The notes under the pieces were generated by a model, which saw nothing but the letters and a program-made list of their open reading frames with translations, was not told the DNA's origin and made no database searches. Shown here one piece after another: positions 1 through 8,025 of a DNA stretch of 64,000 bases. Both the position numbers and the translations under genes were made by a program. This DNA comes from Bacillus sp. FJAT-50079. Lineage in GTDB: Bacteria > Bacillota > Bacilli > Bacillales > Bacillaceae_C. The DNA lies in contig NZ_JAGYPD010000002.1 in the NCBI RefSeq assembly GCF_018343515.1, positions 62,001 through 126,000 on the forward strand, read 5' to 3'. Position 1 is the stretch's first letter. Every line of letters begins with the position of its first letter.

Positions 1-1
1 A

Positions 2-142
2 TTAACGTTTACTGAAAAAGTAATCAAGCAGCATAATGGAAGGATAAGGCTTAGCAATAATGCAGATCACTCTGGAGAGGTGCTGGTAGAATTACCCGTA
101 CTAAAATTGGAGCCCGAAAAAGAGTTAATAGATAGATCATAG
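2..142 (+). CDS. Sensor histidine kinase, C-terminal end (partial)
   Basis: The window opens inside a reading frame whose 46 visible codons end in TAG at 140-142. The residues (VIKQHNGRIRLSNN, then GEVLVELPV) match the end of a GHKL HATPase domain, where a conserved 'hG-G-I' strand leads into the final 'f-lelP' strand of two-component kinases. The catalytic N, D and G boxes lie upstream of the window, so partner and signal cannot be known. A strong terminator follows about 60 bases later, so this is the last gene of its operon. Confidence 0.6.
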   Translation, partial: LTFTEKVIKQHNGRIRLSNNADHSGEVLVELPVLKLEPEKELIDRS

Positions 143-201
143 GTAGCAGTACTTAAAGTAAAGGGTGCGTTAATTCAGCAATCGATCCATATTGTTAAAG
201 G

Positions 202-234
202 AAGCCCCTCAATGATTGAGGGGCTTTTATTTGT
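202..234 (+). terminator. Intrinsic terminator after the kinase fragment
   Basis: An uninterrupted stem AAGCCCCTCAAT / ATTGAGGGGCTT is followed by TTTATTTG. It ends the histidine kinase transcript; the next gene (arr) converges on it from the right. Confidence 0.85.
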
Positions 235-323
235 CTAGATTTGAAGATTTTCTGGGTCAGGGCAGCGTGCAAAAGCAAATTGATTTTTGGTTTCTTAAAT
301 CATTTTCTTATAGATTTTATGGA

Positions 324-740
324 TTAATCGTATATTACAGCTTTTCCTTGTTCACGTAATTTTTTTAAAGATGTAAGCATATGATTTATCTCTTCATCGG
401 AATGTCTTTCCCATGAACCTAATTCAGCTATTATTTTTAAAGGAGATTTAGACCTGTAAGAACGTGTTGGGTTTCCCGGAAATCTTTTGTCTGTTAAGTT
501 CGGATCGTTTTCAAAATCACCTAATGGTTCTACAATATAAATTCTTTCTTTTGTTTTAGATGTTGCCAATTCAGCACCCCATTTAGCGGCATCTAATGTG
601 GCAGTAAAATATATATAGTTCGATTTTTTATCTTGGTAATTTGATAAGTGGTGCGGTTCTAATAATTCTCCAACTTTTAGTTCTGCTTTAGTACCATGAA
701 AAAAAGGACCATTATCTAAGAGATCTTTTTTGTCATTCAT
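324..740 (-). CDS. arr: NAD(+)-rifampin ADP-ribosyltransferase (Arr)
   Basis: Arr enzymes inactivate rifamycins by transferring ADP-ribose from NAD+ to the drug's ansa-chain hydroxyl. The 138-residue length is normal for the family and the hallmark blocks are all present: FFHGTKAELKVGELL near residue 13, YIYFTATLDAAKWGAELA near 43, and VEPLGDFENDPNLTDKRFPG near 70 followed by a TRSYRS segment. The His of FHGT, the Tyr of the YIYFT block and the Asp of DPNLTDK fit the known Arr active site. The gene stands alone with AGGGGTG about 8 bases before the ATG. It is probably an intrinsic resistance gene, since Arr homologues are common in environmental Bacillales; nothing here marks recent transfer. 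Confidence 0.93.
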   Translation of the reverse strand: MNDKKDLLDNGPFFHGTKAELKVGELLEPHHLSNYQDKKSNYIYFTATLDAAKWGAELATSKTKERIYIVEPLGDFENDPNLTDKRFPGNPTRSYRSKSPLKIIAELGSWERHSDEEINHMLTSLKKLREQGKAVIYD

Positions 741-873
741 ACTGATACACCCCTTATATTTTTAGACTTGCTTGTGTATAGCAGTATAGTACAGGAACTA
801 CAAAAAGAGTAGTCTATGATTAATTTACAAATAGTAATATAATGTAATTAGAGGGAATGATGTCGAACGGCAA

Positions 874-1563
874 TTACCTAATTATTATCCCTAACAGGCT
901 TTCTAATTTATTGATTTCGTAAGTAGGTTTTAAAGATGTATTATTTTCCTTATACTCGGAATTGAACCAACATGTATCAATACCATAGTTAATTCCACCT
1001 TGAATATCAGAAGTCAACGAGTCGCCCACAATTAATACGTTGGATTTTTCTGTAATTTGTAGCTTATTAAAAGCATAATCAAAAATTCCCTTTTGTGGTT
1101 TTTGGAATCCAGTGGATTCAGAGATAATAATATGTTCAAATGTACTTTTTAACGGTGAATTATTAATTCTTGATGTTTGTACATCAGTGTAACCGTTCGT
1201 AATAATTGCTAGACGTTTATGCGAAAGATCGCTAATGACTTTTTCAGCTCCTTGAATGAGATGTGTTTGTTCTCCAAGAAATCCTAAATAATCTTGATTG
1301 AATACAACTGCGTCTATATCAAGTTTATGCTCTAAAAATAATCTCCTAAATCTCTCTGAACCTAGTTCAACAAGGTTCATTTTTCCATTTTCTAAATCTC
1401 TCCACAACACTTTACTAATTTCTTGGTAACTCTTTTTGTATAGCTTTAAGCTATTAAATAAATTATATTTATCAAAGACTTTATTAAAAGCTTCTTGCTC
1501 CGATTTAGCAAAATCAAAGAGTGTGTCATCTATATCAAAAAATATAATATCGTAATTTTTCAT
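874..1563 (-). CDS. HAD-IA hydrolase, YjjG/YfnB-type noncanonical pyrimidine nucleotidase
   Basis: A 229-residue haloacid-dehalogenase phosphatase. Motif I is FFDIDDTLFDF (residues 8-18, nucleophile Asp in DIDDT), motif II is the IITNG strand, motif III is the Lys in GFQKPQKGIFDYA, and motif IV is VGDSLTSDIQGG. The DxDDTLxDF opening, the helical cap and the length fit the YjjG/YfnB group, which removes phosphate from modified or noncanonical nucleoside monophosphates; the substrate here is inferred from the family. It is a single gene on the minus strand, with a 133-base gap to arr containing that gene's promoter. Confidence 0.82.
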   Translation of the reverse strand: MKNYDIIFFDIDDTLFDFAKSEQEAFNKVFDKYNLFNSLKLYKKSYQEISKVLWRDLENGKMNLVELGSERFRRLFLEHKLDIDAVVFNQDYLGFLGEQTHLIQGAEKVISDLSHKRLAIITNGYTDVQTSRINNSPLKSTFEHIIISESTGFQKPQKGIFDYAFNKLQITEKSNVLIVGDSLTSDIQGGINYGIDTCWFNSEYKENNTSLKPTYEINKLESLLGIIIR

Positions 1564-1830
1564 TTTATCCCTCTATTTTCTAATTGTGTAAGCTTAAAAA
1601 TTATCTAATTTCTATAAACTTTTTTCTCCAATAAAATTGTTTATTCAAGTATAGAGCTCATGTCTTAATCAAACTTTATTCTAAAGCTATATTGTTGAGA
1701 GACAATAACTTTGTTACATTTATAATAAAATCATTTGATAAACGAACTTCAAATATTTTTCTGTAATAATGGTAACATACAATATTATGCTTTTAAAATG
1801 ATAGACACAAAAAGTAAGGTGGTATTAAGG

Positions 1831-2064
1831 ATGATTTTGACCCCATATCAACAATTGGTGTTACATGTATTATCCGCTGAGTGGCAGACACCGATACAGC
1901 TTGTTAATCAGATTCCGAAAGAATCGGGTAATTTATCCGACGTACAACAGGCACTTAAAGATCTTTTACATGAAGGATTGGTTCAAGTCAATCCAGTTGT
2001 TTTGGGGATGTACAGATTAACTTCTGATGGCACTGCCACCAAGGCGGATCTGCTTGAAAAATAA
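1831..2064 (+). CDS. Small winged-helix-like hypothetical protein
   Basis: The chosen start is the ATG at 1831, because AAGGTGG lies 8 bases upstream; the frame is open from a TTG at 1735 but that extension has no ribosome site. The 77-residue product (TPYQQLVLHVLSAEW, then LSDVQQALKDLLHEGLVQV, then GMYRLTSDG) has the helix-helix-wing pattern of a MarR/DprA-like winged helix: two helices, an 'alkdLleeGLv' recognition helix and a 'yrLT-G' wing. Function unknown. It could be a small DNA-binding regulator or a detached helix-turn-helix domain. An intrinsic terminator follows. Confidence 0.6.
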   Translation: MILTPYQQLVLHVLSAEWQTPIQLVNQIPKESGNLSDVQQALKDLLHEGLVQVNPVVLGMYRLTSDGTATKADLLEK

Positions 2065-2206
2065 TGATTGACGAAATCTGATGTATTTTCTGTTCATTAT
2101 TCCAATCTTAAAACGGAGCAATGTAGGTTTCAGAATCCGGAATTAAACAATCTTATTGTCACTAGTCAGTTTTTTGTGGTTTTGAAAACCGATTATTAGC
2201 AAGATG

Positions 2207-2251
2207 AACCGAAATTTCCTATCTCTATAAAGAAGGGATTTCGGTTTTTCT
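2207..2251 (+). terminator. Intrinsic terminator
   Basis: Arms AACCGAAAT and ATTTCGGTT, extended inward by TCC/GGA pairs, enclose an AT-rich loop and are followed by TTTTCTTTT. It closes the small winged-helix gene. Confidence 0.75.
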
Positions 2252-2360
2252 TTTGGATTAAGAAGCTATTAGGTGATAATTCAGTTATTCAATTAAAGAG
2301 GTAGATTGTGAAACCGTGGTGTACAATAGAATTAAGAAATCTCTATTAGAGGGTATAAAA

Positions 2361-3206
2361 ATGTATAATGAAACAGCTAAAAACATTAGAAAAAGTTTGA
2401 AAGCCGATTGTTCGAAATGCTTTGGACTATGCTGCACAGCACTTAATATTGTAGCATCAAGTGATTTTGCAATAAATAAACCTGCTGGGAGACCTTGTCC
2501 CAACTTACAAAAAGATTTCAGGTGTAAAATTCATACGAATCTAAGAGATAAAGGATTTAAGGGATGTACAGTGTTCGATTGTTTAGGTGCTGGTCAAAAA
2601 GTTTCTCAAGACACTTTTAACGGGCAAAGTTGGCAGGAACAACCTGAAATTGCTAAAAGAATGTTTAGTGTATTTCCTGTCATGGAACAGCTATATGAAA
2701 TGATTGCATTTATCGCTGAAGCATTAACTTATCATATCTCACATTCATTGCAGGAACAGTTAAATAAACAACTTGAAAAGTTACAGGCAATGACGGATAT
2801 GGACGCAGATAAACTATTGTCACTAGATATGATAAGTTGTCGAATGCCTGTAAACGAGTTACTTTTAGAAACAAGTGAATATATCCGAAGTGAGCTAAGC
2901 TCAAAAGTTTTTATGATTAAAAAAGGAAAACAGTGCAGAGGTGTTGATTGGGTTGGCAAGAATTTAAAAGGTAAGGATTTAAGAACGATTGATTTAAGAG
3001 GAGCTTATTTAATCGCTGCGGATTTACGAAACTCGGATCTAAGGGGTGTTGATTTCATTGGAGCGGATTTGCGTGATGCAAATTTGAGTGGTGCGAATCT
3101 TTCTACAAGTATGTTTCTAACGCAAATGCAAATTAACTCAGCTAAAGGCAACGATAAAACAATATTACCTGTGCACATTCAACCACCATCTCATTGGATG
3201 AACTGA
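2361..3206 (+). CDS. Cys-rich pentapeptide-repeat protein
   Basis: The start at 2361 (281 residues) is preferred over 2316 because AGAGGG sits 7-8 bases before it. The N-terminal third is rich in cysteines: ADCSKCFGLCC at residues 15-25, then Cys in RPCPN, FRCKIH, KGCTVFDC. This looks like a metal- or Fe-S-binding module. The C-terminal quarter (about residues 195-265) contains consecutive pentapeptide repeats such as LRTIDLRGAYLIAADLRNSD and LRDANLSGANLS, which fold into a right-handed beta helix. Proteins with this arrangement are annotated only as pentapeptide-repeat proteins in Bacillus; the biochemical role is unknown. A related about 30-base sequence lies on both sides of the gene (see findings). 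Confidence 0.8.
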   Translation: MYNETAKNIRKSLKADCSKCFGLCCTALNIVASSDFAINKPAGRPCPNLQKDFRCKIHTNLRDKGFKGCTVFDCLGAGQKVSQDTFNGQSWQEQPEIAKRMFSVFPVMEQLYEMIAFIAEALTYHISHSLQEQLNKQLEKLQAMTDMDADKLLSLDMISCRMPVNELLLETSEYIRSELSSKVFMIKKGKQCRGVDWVGKNLKGKDLRTIDLRGAYLIAADLRNSDLRGVDFIGADLRDANLSGANLSTSMFLTQMQINSAKGNDKTILPVHIQPPSHWMN

Positions 3207-3541
3207 ACTTATTCAATTAAAAGGCACTATCGTGAAACAACATTGGTAGAAAATAATTAAACTTAATAGAGATAGGTTTAACGTAATTGAAGCATTACGT
3301 AAATTTTGCGTATCCACCTCTTCTAAAAAGAATTGGGGAACGTTGTCAATGCTAGTGATACCAAAGCTTTACATACACTTAAACTCCAGGAATTAGCATA
3401 ATAGTTAGTGATTTGACATATGGCGGGAATTTTTATATCGCAAATTCTTATACAGGTCATGGTCTTTGCATACTCCATTTTGATTAATCTTTATTCAAAA
3501 TGGTTTTTTGTGTTGGTAACAATGCCTTTTATTTTTTGTGC
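3207..3541. other. Gene-free stretch
   Basis: No convincing coding frame, RNA or terminator was found. The first 30 bases (from about 3209) repeat the TTATTCAATTAAA...GTGAAAC motif seen upstream of the pentapeptide gene. The rest is AT-rich with frequent stops in all frames. Confidence 0.5.
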
Positions 3542-3604
3542 TTGAATCTCCAGTTGCGTCACCTTTTATAATCAATGTAGTTACTCAAATTAAAAAGTAA
3601 CTAC
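3542..3604 (+). promoter_or_regulatory. Promoter and palindromic operator for the DUF4870-MerR operon
   Basis: TTGAAT (3542-3547) and TATAAT (3567-3572) are separated by 19 bases, the long spacing typical of MerR-activated promoters. Just downstream is a perfect 9-bp inverted repeat, GTAGTTACT (3577-3585) and AGTAACTAC (3596-3604), with a 10-base spacer. The palindrome resembles MerR-type half-sites but sits at the expected transcription start rather than between -35 and -10, so repression or autoregulation by the MerR protein of this operon is the simplest reading. This is inferred. Confidence 0.55.
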
Positions 3605-3629
3605 AAAATAAATGATGGAGGTTGATGAT

Positions 3630-3962
3630 ATGAAAAGAGAAAGTTTGTTAAAGAGGATAGGGGCAAGCTCAATGCATCTATTCTCGTTATTGCTTACTTT
3701 TGTTTTACCTATATTGGTATACTTAGGGACGAAGGATAGAAATAAATATTTTGCAGATCATGCAAAAGAGGGGATGAATCTTCACTTTACTTTTTTCCCA
3801 ATCTTTTTAATTTTAAATTTAGTTTCCCTAAAATGGAGTGTGGTATCTGTTTTTTCTTATGGCCTTATTATCCTTGAAACCATATTGATCCTAATTGCAG
3901 TCATTTATACTTTAAAGGGAAAAAAGTTTTCTTACCCTGTTATTCGTTATTTTAAAGTTTGA
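3630..3962 (+). CDS. DUF4870 membrane protein
   Basis: The ATG at 3630 is chosen because GGAGG ends 8 bases before it; this gives 110 residues. The pattern is diagnostic of DUF4870: a first hydrophobic helix (MHLFSLLLTFVLPILVYLG), a charged turn with KYFADHAKEGMNLH, and two more helices. It is a small integral membrane protein with three or more membrane spans and no known activity. It is the first gene of an operon with the MerR regulator 40 bases downstream, so it may be the target that regulator controls. Confidence 0.75.
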   Translation: MKRESLLKRIGASSMHLFSLLLTFVLPILVYLGTKDRNKYFADHAKEGMNLHFTFFPIFLILNLVSLKWSVVSVFSYGLIILETILILIAVIYTLKGKKFSYPVIRYFKV

Positions 3963-4002
3963 AAGATAGATATAAGTAGATAAAAACAGGAGGTGAGGAG
4001 AT

Positions 4003-4770
4003 ATGTCGGAAAAAGGGATGTTTACTATTGGAGAATTAATGCAAAAGTCTGGTGTCAGTATTAGAACTCTTCGATATTATGACAGTATCGATTTACTTAA
4101 ACCAAGTGATTATACAGAGGGGGGACATAGACTTTATTCAAAAGAGGATTTATCTATCCTTCAAAAAATTAAATCCTTGCAGTTTCTCGGCCTTTCCCTA
4201 AAAGATATCAAAAACATGCTCCAAAAAAACTCTGTTACGGGTGCAGCAGTATTGAAGTCCTTAAACGATCAAAAACAGTTATTTGAAGCAAAAAAACTTG
4301 AAATCAATACTATTTTATCTGATTTAAACCATCTCATTGAAACAATAGAGGATGAGGAAATTATCAATATTCATATATTTTGTGCGATGCTTCAAAAATT
4401 AATATTTAAAGAAGATACACAAAAATGGTTTGAAGATCATTTTTCTAAAGATATAAAAGATGATTTATTTAATATAGATAAGTCGGAGGAAATTGATCTA
4501 GATAAAAAATGGACGAAAATTTTATCTGAAATCAAACAATTAACGTTTACTGAAAACACACCGTCTTCTAAGGAATCACAAGAAACAATTGAATCACTAA
4601 TGCTGCTTATGAATGTAACTATGAAAGGGAATTTGGATTTGATTTCAGAAAAGCTACCATCCACGGAACCTTTTCCATTCCCTAATCCTTTTACCGAAAA
4701 GGAGCAGGAGTTTTTAAAAGAAGCAATGGAAATTTATCAAAAAGATCATTTATCGAATTCACCAGATTAG
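4003..4770 (+). CDS. MerR family transcriptional regulator
   Basis: 255 residues. The N-terminal MerR DNA-binding domain is clear: FTIGELMQKSGVSIRTLRYYDS (winged helix-turn-helix with the RTLRYYD signature), EGGHRLYSKEDL (wing) and SLQFLGLSLKDIKNML. A coiled-coil dimerisation helix follows (about residues 80-120). The C-terminal half is a longer, mostly helical and acidic effector region ending KEAMEIYQKDHL, without the Cys pairs of metal sensors, so an organic effector or a TipAS-like ligand domain is more likely. Ribosome site AGGAGGTGAGG precedes the ATG. It is co-transcribed with the DUF4870 gene. Confidence 0.88.
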   Translation: MSEKGMFTIGELMQKSGVSIRTLRYYDSIDLLKPSDYTEGGHRLYSKEDLSILQKIKSLQFLGLSLKDIKNMLQKNSVTGAAVLKSLNDQKQLFEAKKLEINTILSDLNHLIETIEDEEIINIHIFCAMLQKLIFKEDTQKWFEDHFSKDIKDDLFNIDKSEEIDLDKKWTKILSEIKQLTFTENTPSSKESQETIESLMLLMNVTMKGNLDLISEKLPSTEPFPFPNPFTEKEQEFLKEAMEIYQKDHLSNSPD

Positions 4771-4779
4771 TATTTTGAG

Positions 4780-5025
4780 ACTATATGAGTTGAAGTTAAG
4801 ATGTTCATTAAAATGATTTTAACAGAAGATACCTTGTTGAATGGAGTGAAAGGCGGCGACTCCTGGGGGATTAGCAGCAAGCGCGAGACCCCACAGGAGC
4901 GCAGCGACGAGGAGGCTCGCGTGCTGCCCCCCGGAAAGCGTCCGCCTGGAACGGAAATCAACGGTGTTTACTTTCTGCATTGTATGTATGTTATTTATTT
5001 CAGCCTATATAGTATTTTAATTTAA
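4780..5025 (+). repeat. Dispersed GC-rich Bacillales intergenic repeat, copy 1
   Basis: About 246 bases that recur at 37937-38185 in the same orientation, alignable end to end (both start ACTATATGAGTTGAAGTTA and end in ATATAG...TTTATAATTTA-like sequence). The core is GC-rich against AT-rich flanks: GGCGGCGACTCCTGGGG, GAGACCCCACAGGAG, CGACGAGGAGGCTC, GGAAAGCGTCCGCCTGGAAC. The CTCCTG / CAGGAG and GAGCC/GGCTC-like segments can pair into a branched structure. Repeats with this core are a familiar but functionally uncharacterised class in Bacillaceae genomes. No transposase is nearby. Confidence 0.85.
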
Positions 5026-5228
5026 TGGCTACATTTTCAAAAATTATTAAAAGGTATTTGTGCGATGAACCGATTTAATTATATTATTTAATTATATCTA
5101 GCATAATTCCCTATCATTAAAGACTCTTCATACAAAGCAGACTCGGGCACATCCCCAGTATAAGGACTAACATCCTTAAGTTTAAGACTTACACAAAGCT
5201 CTCTAATACACTGTCGAGGTGATTATTA

Positions 5229-5915
5229 GTGAATTCGAACCTGTCGTCAAACCCCTTGCAATCAAAATCAATCATTTGGGCTGGCGGCGCTGTTTTTGTC
5301 TGGTCCTTTGCCTATATGCTGCCACATCTCTATTGGGCATTAGGTGGAAGAATGGGGCTATCTTTACTAAAACCTGGCGTGGCTGCATCCTCCCAGTTTG
5401 AACTGATTAATTGGATCTCGTTACCAATTTTTATTGTTGCTGGTCTTGTAGGTCTTGGTTTCATTTATTTAGGAAAAAGTAAAATTCTTCACTCTTTGTT
5501 ATTTGCCATATCTGCATTAGGGTGTTCAATTGCCACTTCTCATGGCATTTTTGGTATTATCTATCGTGTCTTGCAAATTACAGGTGTGATTGGCTTGGAG
5601 AGTCGATCATTTAATATTCGTGATGATATGTACGTGGTGTGGGATTTGGTCATTTTCGAACCGTGGTTTTTGATTGAAGGCATTTTACTTGCCGTTGCAG
5701 GATGGTGTTCTTTGAAAGGGGGACGGAGCAGGATGGTGTTCTTTGAAAGGGGGACGGAGCAGGAAGGTTTGGCTTGCGGTGTGTATATTTGGCGTCATAG
5801 TTGGGTTGGTCACAGGGATGATGGGTGTGCGATTTGCATAGTTCATATGTTACAGATTTCGAGTGAGATTGTTATTATAGAAGGAAATACCGTAATATGT
5901 CTATTATCGAGTTAA
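5229..5915 (+). CDS. DUF3995 membrane protein with frameshifted C-terminus
   Basis: The GTG at 5229 is preceded by GAGGTG with 7-base spacing. Residues 1-165 form a four-helix membrane protein of the DUF3995 type (WAGGAVFVWSFAYMLPHLYWALGG; LISLP-type second helix; SHGIFGIIYRVLQ). After WCSLKGGRSR the encoded tail becomes non-hydrophobic and runs to 5915. The cause is a perfect 31-base tandem duplication at 5700-5761. With one copy removed the frame reads on through KVWLAVCIFGVIVGLVTG to a TAG at 5839-5841, supplying the missing last transmembrane helix. The gene is therefore probably inactive or altered. Function of intact members is unknown. Confidence 0.7.
   Translation: MNSNLSSNPLQSKSIIWAGGAVFVWSFAYMLPHLYWALGGRMGLSLLKPGVAASSQFELINWISLPIFIVAGLVGLGFIYLGKSKILHSLLFAISALGCSIATSHGIFGIIYRVLQITGVIGLESRSFNIRDDMYVVWDLVIFEPWFLIEGILLAVAGWCSLKGGRSRMVFFERGTEQEGLACGVYIWRHSWVGHRDDGCAICIVHMLQISSEIVIIEGNTVICLLSS
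5700..5761 (+). repeat. Perfect 31-bp tandem duplication inside the DUF3995 gene
   Basis: Bases 5700-5730 are repeated exactly at 5731-5761 (each unit begins GGATGGTGTTCTTTG and ends GGACGGAGCA). As 31 is not a multiple of three, the duplication shifts the reading frame of the gene above. Confidence 0.95.
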
Positions 5916-6441
5916 TTGCAGTGATTGAACAAACAAATGCCAGAGTTAAATAACTACGATCCTGCTTCAACCATTGATCTTAAGCATCCGGATCCATTAG
6001 TTGAGTTTCTGTCATTGCATTTTATATTCTCCATGGTCAGAATAAAAAATTGAAAAGAAACGCAATGAGGGGAGCTAGTTTCAAAACGAATATAAAGCAG
6101 AAAAAAATCGTATGGAAATCGTTATCTTTATATATTCAAAGCTACATATATTTGTCAACCTTGTAACTCGCAAAAAGGACCGGAAGCGTATGTCGGCATG
6201 CCATTCGGTTCTTTTTTAATGGCATAAAAATACGACGAATATTAATATCTAATTCACAAAAAAGAAATGAAAACTATATTGGTGAATTGAAGATCCTAAA
6301 AAGGCTTGGAAATAAGGAAAACATTCTCTCATTTATGTGATTACCTTATTCAAGAGAAGGTTTTTTTTGAAGAGATTGATCGGGAATTGTATCGAAAATA
6401 AATAACTCTCAAATATAAGCTAATAATATGCTATTCTTTTA
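5916..6441. other. Gene-free stretch
   Basis: No supported gene. A 38-codon frame starting ATG at about 5938 (PELNNYDPASTIDLKHPDP) looks coding in style but has no ribosome site and may be a relic. An imperfect hairpin around 6175-6220 (GGACCGGAAGCGTATG paired with GCATGCCATTCGGTTC) followed by TTTTTT could be a terminator. Confidence 0.4.
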
Positions 6442-6453
6442 TTGGTGATAAAA

Positions 6454-7578
6454 ATGATTATTCGGGACTTTTTTGTAAACTTAACTATACTTGTCTCACT
6501 TTTATTTTTATATTCTCAGATTTCTAGTAAGTTTCCTTTGACTTCTAAATCTCCAATGAAGGTAAAGATATTTACAGGTGTTTTGGGAGGCTTGCTAAGT
6601 ATTATTCTTATGCAATTTAGTATTGAAATTGATGCTACAATCGTGGATTTAAGGCATATTCCTACCATTTTACTCGCTTACTATGGCGGAGCAATACCTG
6701 CATTCATTGCAATGATTTTGACGATAATGGGAAGGTTTTTCGTTTCTGCCAATATAGCCTCTTATTTTGCGGTTATTACTAGTGTATCGGGGACTATATT
6801 TGCGATCCTTTTTTCAAAAATCAATTGTTCAAGAAATGTGAAGATCATTTCAATCATCACATTTAACAATTTGGTGTTTACCTTTGTATTTAGTTATCTT
6901 ATTTATGACCTTATTACGATTTTAAAAGTAATGCCAATATATTGGTTTGCTTCATATGTATCTGCTTTTTTATCGTTTTATATTTTAAGATATATACGTA
7001 AAAGTCAAAGGCTCTTTAATAAATATCAGACAGAGTCTATAACGGATAGTTTAACAGGTTTGAATAATGTAAGAAAATTTGATGAGGTTTTCAACCATTT
7101 AATTAGTGAGTTAAAAATTAATGAGCAAAAATTATCACTTCTTTATATCGATATTGATTTTTTTAAGCGTGTAAACGATATCTATGGCCATTCAGAAGGT
7201 GATGTTGTACTAAAAGAATTAGGATTAAGACTTAAAAATAATACAAGAGCTTTTGATATTGTCAGTCGTAATGGCGGAGAAGAATTTACAGCAATTCTAT
7301 TAGATTGCCCTCTAAGTAGAGCTGTTGAAATAGCCGAAAGAATAAGGGGAAATGTAGAAAATAAACCTTTTATATTGAACTCAGGTAAAAAGCTTAATCT
7401 TACCGTTTCCATTGGGGTTGCTTCTTATCAAGAAACAACAAATGATCCTCTTATATTAATTGAAGATGCCGACAAAGCGTTATACGATGCAAAGCAATCC
7501 GGCAGAAATAAAGTGTGTATCACACCAACCAACGTAAGTTTTAATGAAAAACAGATAATATCTAATAAACTTCACTAA
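6454..7578 (+). CDS. Diguanylate cyclase, 5TM-LYT type sensor with GGDEF domain
   Basis: Makes the second messenger cyclic di-GMP from two GTP. The start ATG at 6454 follows GGTG by 6 bases. The first about 190 residues carry five to six membrane spans with the pattern of the 5TMR-LYT sensor family (DLRHIPTILLAYYGG). The GGDEF domain spans about 205-365: DSLTGLNN, DIDFFKRVNDIYGHSEGD, active-site GGEEF in SRNGGEEFTAILL, and ADKALYDAKQSGRNKV. An RxxD product-inhibition site (RAFD) lies exactly five residues before GGEEF, so the enzyme should be catalytically competent and feedback-inhibited. It is a single gene closed by a strong terminator; the signal sensed by the membrane part is unknown. 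Confidence 0.93.
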   Translation: MIIRDFFVNLTILVSLLFLYSQISSKFPLTSKSPMKVKIFTGVLGGLLSIILMQFSIEIDATIVDLRHIPTILLAYYGGAIPAFIAMILTIMGRFFVSANIASYFAVITSVSGTIFAILFSKINCSRNVKIISIITFNNLVFTFVFSYLIYDLITILKVMPIYWFASYVSAFLSFYILRYIRKSQRLFNKYQTESITDSLTGLNNVRKFDEVFNHLISELKINEQKLSLLYIDIDFFKRVNDIYGHSEGDVVLKELGLRLKNNTRAFDIVSRNGGEEFTAILLDCPLSRAVEIAERIRGNVENKPFILNSGKKLNLTVSIGVASYQETTNDPLILIEDADKALYDAKQSGRNKVCITPTNVSFNEKQIISNKLH

Positions 7579-7628
7579 AAATATCTTTTTAGATTATGAG
7601 TCTGCTTCCTGTGCACACCCATGTCTCG

Positions 7629-7672
7629 AAAAAAATGCATTACCCAAAGTAACTTTAGGCAATGCATTTTTC
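7629..7672. terminator. Bidirectional terminator after the diguanylate cyclase
   Basis: AAAAATGCATT and AATGCATTTTT pair around a 20-base loop, with two further CC/GG pairs inward; T-runs on both strands make it usable in either direction. Confidence 0.8.
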
Positions 7673-7811
7673 GCTTGGATTATATTTTACTCGTCCATAT
7701 TTCATATATTATTGCCGGAAAAGATAGCTTGATTTGCTTGCTACATTATTTAATTTGAAACGAGTGTTCATTGGTGGGGGAAGGGCATTGAATTGGTCTT
7801 AGCTTTAAAGT

Positions 7812-7984
7812 GCTCTTGTTGATGAGATTAGTATGGTGATGGCACCTATTGCGGATGGATATGATGCTCAAAGTTTAATTATCTTATCAAAAGAAAACCA
7901 TTTTCGTTCCTTGTCATTGAAGTGAAACCGTTGGAAGAGGGACGGTTTAGTTACCTTGTAGAATATAGTTTATCGAAAAAGTTT
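7812..7984 (+). pseudogene. Remnant of a RibD-C/dihydrofolate-reductase-like reductase
   Basis: Only the last about 55 codons remain, in two frames. One frame reads ALVDEISMVMAPIADGYDAQ and stops at TGA; the next reads IEVKPLEEGRFSYLVEYSL. This order (LVDEl-lvlaPiadG followed by EVK-LE-g-lwL-Y) is that of the C-terminus of small RibD C-terminal domain reductases. The N-terminal two thirds are missing and a frameshift separates the pieces. It overlaps nothing functional and ends beside the 3' end of the LysE-type gene on the other strand. Confidence 0.5.
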
Positions 7985-8025
7985 CGACAGCCTGAGCATT
8001 GCATACCATTGCCCGATGTTCTTTA

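Noticed and set aside
1735-1830. N-terminal extension of the small winged-helix protein from TTG 1735
   Set aside because: No ribosome site, and AT-rich promoter-like bases; the ATG at 1831 has one.
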